Below, piece after piece: positions 9,563 through 14,621 of a stretch of 14,621 nt of DNA. Origin of the DNA: Daldinia sp. FL1419 (Eukaryota > Ascomycota > Sordariomycetes > Xylariales > Hypoxylaceae); contig MU623711.1 in NCBI GenBank assembly GCA_025201765.1, positions 1-14,621 of the forward strand, read 5' to 3'. Each line of letters opens with the position of its first letter. Position 1 is the first letter of the stretch. The notes under the pieces are model-generated. The model saw only the letters and a list, made by a program, of their open reading frames with translations, did no database searches and was not told the origin of the DNA. The position numbers and the translations under genes were made by a program.

Positions 9563-10317
9563 CGGCGGACTTCATGAGAAGTGGGCCGATGACCCGCCCA
9601 ACATACCGACCCATCGGGTCCGTTCAAAAGATAGAATTGAACCCGCATATCCTTTACTATTTCTAATGTTCGATTTTATATTTCCTAAATGTGCCATCTA
9701 GGTGCCGTAGGCATGTAACTAGGCTGGAGCAAATACAAATGTCCTAAAATAGCAAGCGAATCACAGCAAGGCACTTAATATGTCGTCATGGTATGTTAGA
9801 ATAAACTTGAGTACAGCCCACCTGGTTGCGTCTAAGCTGGTCGTAGGTGCAGCCGCTCCCGTGTGGCGGAGCCCCGCAAGGTTGTCAATGAGGCTCATCG
9901 ATCATATAGAAAAGCGCAATTACCTATTATGATATCATAGTTATTGTCAGCTTTTTAGCTGTCTTACATATAAACAAAGGACTTGTTCTATGCGTAAGAG
10001 CTGCGTAGTTTCATAGTAGATAGGGTCTCTCACGGAACAACGAGTTTGTTTCCTCGCTTCTTGGTCCGCCTCCTCACAGTTATGTAGGTCTTCTCTCCCG
10101 TGTACGATCATGTCTAATACACACTACCTAGTGCCACGATCTGGACAAAATTGGAATTGGTAACTAAGTATACTTAAGACAGAAATTTCAATATTGGTAT
10201 CTATCATGCCATCTAAAAAGACAACAGTTTCGAATAGAGAGTAATAGTCATATCAATCGTCCCGCTAAGCTCCGGATCCCGTACAGCCGTTTATACTCGT
10301 AGAAATTCCAATGGGGT

Positions 10318-10349
10318 AAAAAACCAAAAAAACCAAAAAAAAAACCAAA
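10318..10349. repeat. A-rich tract with regularly spaced CC (minus strand: GG in T-runs)
   Basis: Runs of 6, 7 and 10 A residues are each followed by CC. On the minus strand this is T-rich DNA 70-100 bases past the crz1 stop, where a fungal 3'-end processing region would lie. It may contribute to 3'-end formation or be plain simple sequence. Confidence 0.6.
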
Positions 10350-10417
10350 GAAAATTTTAATACTTCTTGCTTCGGAACGCCATGCAGTGATACTAGGCCT
10401 AGCGAATCGCCACGTCC

Positions 10418-12628
10418 TTAACGGCCACCACCATAATCACTAGCATAACCAATTGGCTCGCCGAAATTTTGTTGTAGACCGCCCTCTCCGAATCCGGTAC
10501 CCGGGCCACTTACGTAGCCCGTATCATCACCGTCATCGTAGTCGGAAGCATCAAAGCTTGAGCGCCCACTAAGCTCGTCGTCCACATTACTCATATCGCC
10601 TGGCTGCCCCCAATTCATTTGCGCCAGTGCTGGGTACTGTGCTAGAAGCGCAGCAGGTAAAGTGTAGCCAGTCGTTTCCAAACCGGGGTAGATGTTAGGA
10701 TCCATGATTGGCTGTTGTTGAGCCATGTTCTGCGCCATGCTCTGCATTCGCTGTTCTTGCCATAGCCGTTGCCTCTCGAGCATTTCTTCGTCGAGTAATG
10801 GTTTGATACATATTCGACCTGCCTCCGATCGAAAATGGCGACCCAACGCGTCTGCTCGAGCGAATCGTCTTCCACAACCCCATTGCCCCCCCGCTTTGAG
10901 GTCACCTTTGCAAACAAATTTCTTTTCACCTGAATGAAGTCCTTCATGACGTTTACGGTCATGTTGCCTAGCGAACGCCTTTCCGCAAACTGTGCACACA
11001 AAAGGTCTTTCATCGGTATGGGTACGTAGGTGAGATCGTAAGTTGTATGCTCGAGTGAATCGTTTCGGACAAAGGGTACACTGGAAAGTGGCAGGATGCT
11101 TTTGAACTCGTTTTGTTCCTCCATTATCTTGAGCAGCTTGATATTCGGGGTCTGCTAGGCGGAGCGCTATTACATTATTAGGGACTGCAGACATAGATTG
11201 GCGTCTCCTGGAAATGGCATTGGCGCTACCTGATCGGTCGCCAGGCGATAGTGAACGAGTAGAGGACTCGGATCCAGAACGACTGCGGTTGGCTAAATCG
11301 GCGCCAAGGTGCGGCGATAGGTTTCCAGGGGTACTAGGCCGTGAGAGAACAGCCCCTCCACTATTATACGGGTCTGTGTGTGACCGTGGACGAGATCGCG
11401 GGCGGCCTATATGTTTAATTAGCGAGCAGAATGCCTGGAGTAACTTATACGGCTCACCTCTATCGGGCGGGGTTAGAGATTGCGCATCCATCGGGGGCTT
11501 CGGAGGTTCGAAGCTATTTTGCCTGGAATTAGGTGCAAAATCAATATTAATAGACGGCGGTGCCATAGGTTGAGCTATTAGCGGGTCTATTGGTGCCTCT
11601 TGAGACAATGAAGGAAACTCTTCCGAGGTTTGGACAGGATAGCCCATAGGAGCATTGGGATACCCCGTACTCATCATCATGTTCTGGTTTTGCTGACCAA
11701 CGTCGGGCATCTGTTGAGGTAGGATTCGAGGAGAGATGGCTGGGCTATGCGATGGGCTACGGCTGTTTGGATTGGGACCTGTTATACTAAAATTGCCTAA
11801 ACCCACAACCCCATCGTAAAAGTCTTGCGATCTTTGCATGGGCGAGTGACCGTGCTCTTGGTGCTCGAAGCTATCGTGACCCGTCAAGTTTGGCGATGGG
11901 GCGGCCGACGACGCATCTGAATACTCCGATGGCGTTCTTCGATGCCCCTGGAACTGTGGCTGATTCCAATCTAACTGACCCGGTAACAGAGCTGCCTCAG
12001 GACCCAAAGACGCATGTCTTGAATGACCAGGTGAAGAGAACTGGTGTTGGTTAAAAGATGGAGACTGGTGTGCCGAGCCAGGTTCTGGCTTTAAAAGGTG
12101 AGGCGGAGTGGGCGAGTGGTGTGTCTGTGGGGACGTCATGTTCGTTAGGTCGTTCGGGTCGAGAGATTGCGCATGTGTCTGAGACAGGTCGCCAAATAAA
12201 GGTGCACCAAATTGATCGCCTTGGTTAGGTTGGGGAAACAATGAGAAATCGCTGCCGTTGCTGAAATCAGGAGCTAGGAGGCTCTGAGAAAATGCGTTCT
12301 GGGATTGCGACGCAAGAGATTGGGAATAATCTTGATTAAGTCCAAAGGACGTCGGATCAGTTATACCCTGCTGGTCGAAGGGTTGCGACTGTGATGTATT
12401 CAAAAACTGATTACTTCCGTTGTTATTAGGATAGGCGTTGAAGTCGGAGGTGAACTGGGGACTCGCTGATGAGGGGTCTATACCAATGCCGAGACCGATC
12501 GATGACTCCGGGGATTGATAGGGATGAGGCGAAGGAGAATGACTATTTCTTATATGAGGCTGTTGGTTTCCGGCGGACGGTGAACGGCCGCGAGCCGACC
12601 CTGCAGAGTGAACAGCTTGTTGATCCAT
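10418..12628 (-). CDS. crz1: Crz1-type calcineurin-responsive C2H2 zinc-finger transcription factor
   Basis: In fungi Crz1 is dephosphorylated by calcineurin when calcium rises, enters the nucleus and activates ion-homeostasis, wall and stress genes. The frame is open for 736 codons; removing a probable 51-bp intron (11457-11407) gives 719 aa. Numbering here is for the spliced protein. Residues 1-350 are a disordered Gln/Ser/Pro/Asn-rich activation region with phosphosite-like HRRTPS and SRHASL. PSINID at 358-363 fits a calcineurin-docking PxIxIT motif. A Ser/Arg-rich stretch follows (about 395-465, including SRRRQS). Zinc finger 1 has C500, C503, H516, H520; finger 2 has C528, C531, H544, H548; the third is atypical, with C556, C568, H581 and C590, as is usual for Crz1. 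The tail is acidic and Gly-rich. The start MDQQ has G at -3, and no other ATG lies upstream for about 416 bases. Orthology is inferred from finger arrangement and the docking motif. Confidence 0.93.
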   Translation of the reverse strand: MDQQAVHSAGSARGRSPSAGNQQPHIRNSHSPSPHPYQSPESSIGLGIGIDPSSASPQFTSDFNAYPNNNGSNQFLNTSQSQPFDQQGITDPTSFGLNQDYSQSLASQSQNAFSQSLLAPDFSNGSDFSLFPQPNQGDQFGAPLFGDLSQTHAQSLDPNDLTNMTSPQTHHSPTPPHLLKPEPGSAHQSPSFNQHQFSSPGHSRHASLGPEAALLPGQLDWNQPQFQGHRRTPSEYSDASSAAPSPNLTGHDSFEHQEHGHSPMQRSQDFYDGVVGLGNFSITGPNPNSRSPSHSPAISPRILPQQMPDVGQQNQNMMMSTGYPNAPMGYPVQTSEEFPSLSQEAPIDPLIAQPMAPPSINIDFAPNSRQNSFEPPKPPMDAQSLTPPDRGEPYKLLQAFCSLIKHIGRPRSRPRSHTDPYNSGGAVLSRPSTPGNLSPHLGADLANRSRSGSESSTRSLSPGDRSGSANAISRRRQSMSAVPNNVIALRLADPEYQAAQDNGGTKRVQKHPATFQCTLCPKRFTRAYNLRSHLRTHTDERPFVCTVCGKAFARQHDRKRHEGLHSGEKKFVCKGDLKAGGQWGCGRRFARADALGRHFRSEAGRICIKPLLDEEMLERQRLWQEQRMQSMAQNMAQQQPIMDPNIYPGLETTGYTLPAALLAQYPALAQMNWGQPGDMSNVDDELSGRSSFDASDYDDGDDTGYVSGPGTGFGEGGLQQNFGEPIGYASDYGGGR
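11407..11457 (-). other. crz1: Stop-free 51-bp intron inside crz1
   Basis: On the minus strand a GTGAGC donor at 11457, a GCTAATT branch-like site and an ATAG acceptor ending at 11407 define a phase-1 intron. Splicing joins G|GC to make Gly391 and reads DRGRPRSRPRSHTDP, which fits the Arg/Ser-rich region. The length is divisible by three and there is no stop, so unspliced RNA would insert 17 residues (beginning EPYKLLQ, hydrophobic in part) without changing frame. Confidence 0.75.
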
Positions 12629-12896
12629 GGCGCGTAAGTTGTTTCTGTCTTTAGAAACCCCAAGTTTGGTAAGGTTGAATGCAAATGCACTCGACCGCGA
12701 GTCTGCCTCACAGCGTGGCGCAGCGCAGATTCGTTTGAAGGGGGCTGTGTTAGGCGAGTCTGACCCGTTCCAAATGCCGTTTTTGACGTACGATGTGGAC
12801 CAAAAGCGACTCTTATTTCAGTTTAGACTGTTTGAGACGATATTGCAATTGTGGGCGATACAATCCAGTTTGATATTATGAAGCCTTTGTTGAATT

Positions 12897-12916
12897 TGGT
12901 GCGGTATGGTGCGGTA
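12897..12916. repeat. Tandem duplication TGGTGCGGTA x2
   Basis: Two exact adjacent 10-bp copies lie about 270 bp upstream of the crz1 start, followed by a third looser GGTGGTA-like piece. On the coding strand the unit reads TACCGCACCA. It could be a duplicated regulator site or simple slippage. Confidence 0.7.
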
Positions 12917-13747
12917 CTGTGGAGTACGGTGGTATTTTTTTTCGCTCGTCTGCCTCTGGTCGAAGAGTGAACAAAGACACTGCAGGAACAGATGGGGGGG
13001 GATGCGCCTGGATAACTTTTTTAGGTGCCTAGCCGGCTGCAAACCATAACGTTTCGCTATGAGATCTGCGACTGTGATACCCTAGCTTGGCACTTCCTTT
13101 TCCAAATAACCAAGCAAAGCCCAGGGGAGATCAGGAAGAGTTATCTCGGGATACGTGACGTGTCGCGCAGAATAGAAAACGTCCTTGTTGTTATACGGCG
13201 TGCGAGGCAGTGTAAATGACCGATAATAACAGCAAGCCTACTACCTTAGAACAAAATAATAAATGCCTAGAGTAATTGATGCAACACGTTGATGCTCCAA
13301 AAGCTATTCAGTCTAAAGGTGACCTGCCGAATTGCCCTTGTTTCGTATCTTAAAATAATCCCTTCGAGAAATCTCCAAGTCGGTTCGAGGACGGAATGGA
13401 TGCTTTAAGGTCGGGCGGGTTCTTTTTGTTGTAGAGAATAAATGCGACAAGCACGGCATGTAAAGAGAAGCCTTCTTTTTGGCGTTGCGACACTCTTACT
13501 AGGTGCTGGCCACGATAATACTAGGACTACTCTCAATTCCCACAGATGGTGAGCCTTGCGGTGATTCTTTGGGTCTGCCGCAATTAGTTAACCTGTTTCG
13601 TTTCCGAAGAAGACGGCCGGCGCTGGTGAATAAACTTTTTGGTCCAAAGTAGGTGGTAAGGGAAAGTGAATGGAAGCAAGTTAATAAGAAGCAAGGAGCG
13701 CAAGATGTAAGTTAAGTCACACTTTCAGTCGGTCGCAAGATGGTGAG

Positions 13748-13794
13748 GTATTGTAGAGTATTGTAGAGGGCAACATCAATCTCCCAATCTCCCA
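13748..13794. repeat. Two neighbouring short tandem duplications
   Basis: GTATTGTAGA is repeated exactly twice at 13748-13767, and nine bases later CAATCTCC is repeated twice at 13777-13792. Both are about 1.1 kb upstream of crz1. Slippage products are the simplest explanation. Confidence 0.7.
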
Positions 13795-14621
13795 TTATCA
13801 CCCCGCCCTATCGCCCCACCTGCCTTAAGATGCTATATCACCGGCGAAATCGATAATGCTAGGTAGGTACATACATATTTTGGCATATACAAGATGTAAC
13901 TAGCTAATTTCAACATTCCCTAACTAGGTAAACTTAAATATCCATACCTTCCATATACCTAACTAACTATAACAGGTACCTAAGGTACTATCGATTTACG
14001 ATTCCGTTTCGTACTAAATTTGGACCTGCGAATGGATCGCGACTTGATTTACATAGCTCGACTTGTACACATTCGAAATGACAGCTCGAAGATGAGGGAA
14101 AAGACGAGAAAATAAACGAGAGCAGTATCTCCGAAACTTATTCGGGCACCTACATAGCATAGGTAGCATAGCAATATTATGTATTAGGCCGTAAGAAAAT
14201 AGCACTACCTCCTTGTATGTACTAACACTAGTACCAGAATTAGCATGTACCTACATCAGGTACACTATGCTCAATTGGCACGTGCAATGCTCTGCTGCTG
14301 TTATTAATCGGCCGGGGTCCACTCCCCTGACCTTAGGGCTGGCCTAGCACTTCTGTAGTAGAGCACCTTGCAACATCGGACGAGAAGGTACTTTCAAGTT
14401 TGTACTAGAAGTAGCAATGTACATAGCATCGCTACCTAACGGGCACTATCCTATGGAGGCCTATATGTACGACTTTGCCAAAATCAAAATTTTGAGACGA
14501 CTAAACCTGATTTAGGAAAGCGTAATCTTGATTTTATTGGCCAATACTTCAAATTTAATGATCAGTACTCGTGTTTTATATGGTTTAAATAAGTATATCC
14601 TTAATAATCATTCAATAAAAC

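Larger units (their letters stand above)
8587..10417. other. Intergenic region between catalase promoter and crz1 3' end
   Basis: About 1.8 kb with no gene I can support. The left end (8587 to about 8850) should hold the catalase 5' UTR and promoter; no TATA box stands out. A stop-free minus-strand frame of 50 codons (9043-8891) has an acidic, aromatic end but no good start. A GC-richer island lies at about 9480-9620. No tRNA cloverleaf was found; the piece near 9622-9642 only mimics a T-arm. The right end carries an A-rich CCA-interrupted tract and then the 3' flank of crz1. Confidence 0.6.
12629..14621. other. Long upstream region of crz1 and window end
   Basis: About 2 kb with no supported gene on either strand. 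From 12629 to 13044 the minus strand contains no ATG, consistent with a 5' leader; a C-run and CTGTTCCTGCAG (about 12995-12980, minus) resemble a 3' splice site of a leader intron. Farther out are short tandem duplications (12897-12916, 13748-13768, 13777-13794) and dense ACCTA/TAGGT words from about 13860 to 14440. After about 14460 the DNA becomes AT-richer, possibly approaching another AT block. Confidence 0.55.

Noticed and set aside
9622..9642. tRNA-like T-arm (GGTTCAATTC-like on the minus strand)
   Set aside because: The flanking stem does not pair and no D-arm, anticodon arm or acceptor stem fits.
10642..11124. 160-codon minus-strand frame inside crz1
   Set aside because: It is an overlapping frame of the zinc-finger region with no recognisable motif.
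12818..13042. 74-codon minus-strand frame upstream of crz1
   Set aside because: Its first codon is TTG, not ATG, and it lies in the crz1 leader.

Overview
The window is nuclear DNA of a filamentous ascomycete (Pezizomycotina, probably a Sordariomycete; lineage is inferred). Three protein-coding genes are interrupted by short introns (51-125 bp) with fungal GTATGT/GTAAGT-type donors and CTAAC/CTGAC-like branch sites. Very AT-rich DNA with mutations resembling RIP (repeat-induced point mutation) abuts ordinary GC-balanced gene DNA. Intergenic DNA is rich in ACCTA/TAGGT words.

Layout. 1 to about 2520 is an AT-rich block without genes, holding one decayed 18-bp tandem repeat (1076-1165). At 2726-3451 (minus) lies the broken C-terminal half of a Dal5/allantoate-permease-type MFS transporter, with three in-frame stops and at least one frameshift. 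A 1.1-kb spacer follows. At 4614-6474 (plus) is an apparently intact five-exon cytochrome P450 of 541 aa, most like the CYP504 (phenylacetate hydroxylase) group. Convergent with it, at 6744-8586 (minus), is a four-exon small-subunit monofunctional heme catalase of 525 aa. A 1.8-kb stretch without a convincing gene separates it from a Crz1-type C2H2 zinc-finger transcription factor at 10418-12628 (minus). The last 2 kb is the long upstream region of that regulator, becoming AT-richer at the end.

How the genes relate. The transporter remnant and the P450 are divergent and could be what is left of a small catabolic or secondary-metabolite locus (inference). Catalase removes hydrogen peroxide, and Crz1 is the calcineurin-dependent calcium/stress regulator. 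Their proximity may be coincidental; no operon logic applies in this genome. The best leads are a stop-free, length-divisible-by-three intron inside crz1, C-to-T decay of the transporter next to the AT-rich block, a catalase lacking a standard peroxisomal tail, and an ATG-free crz1 leader. I did not find a clearly new biological system.
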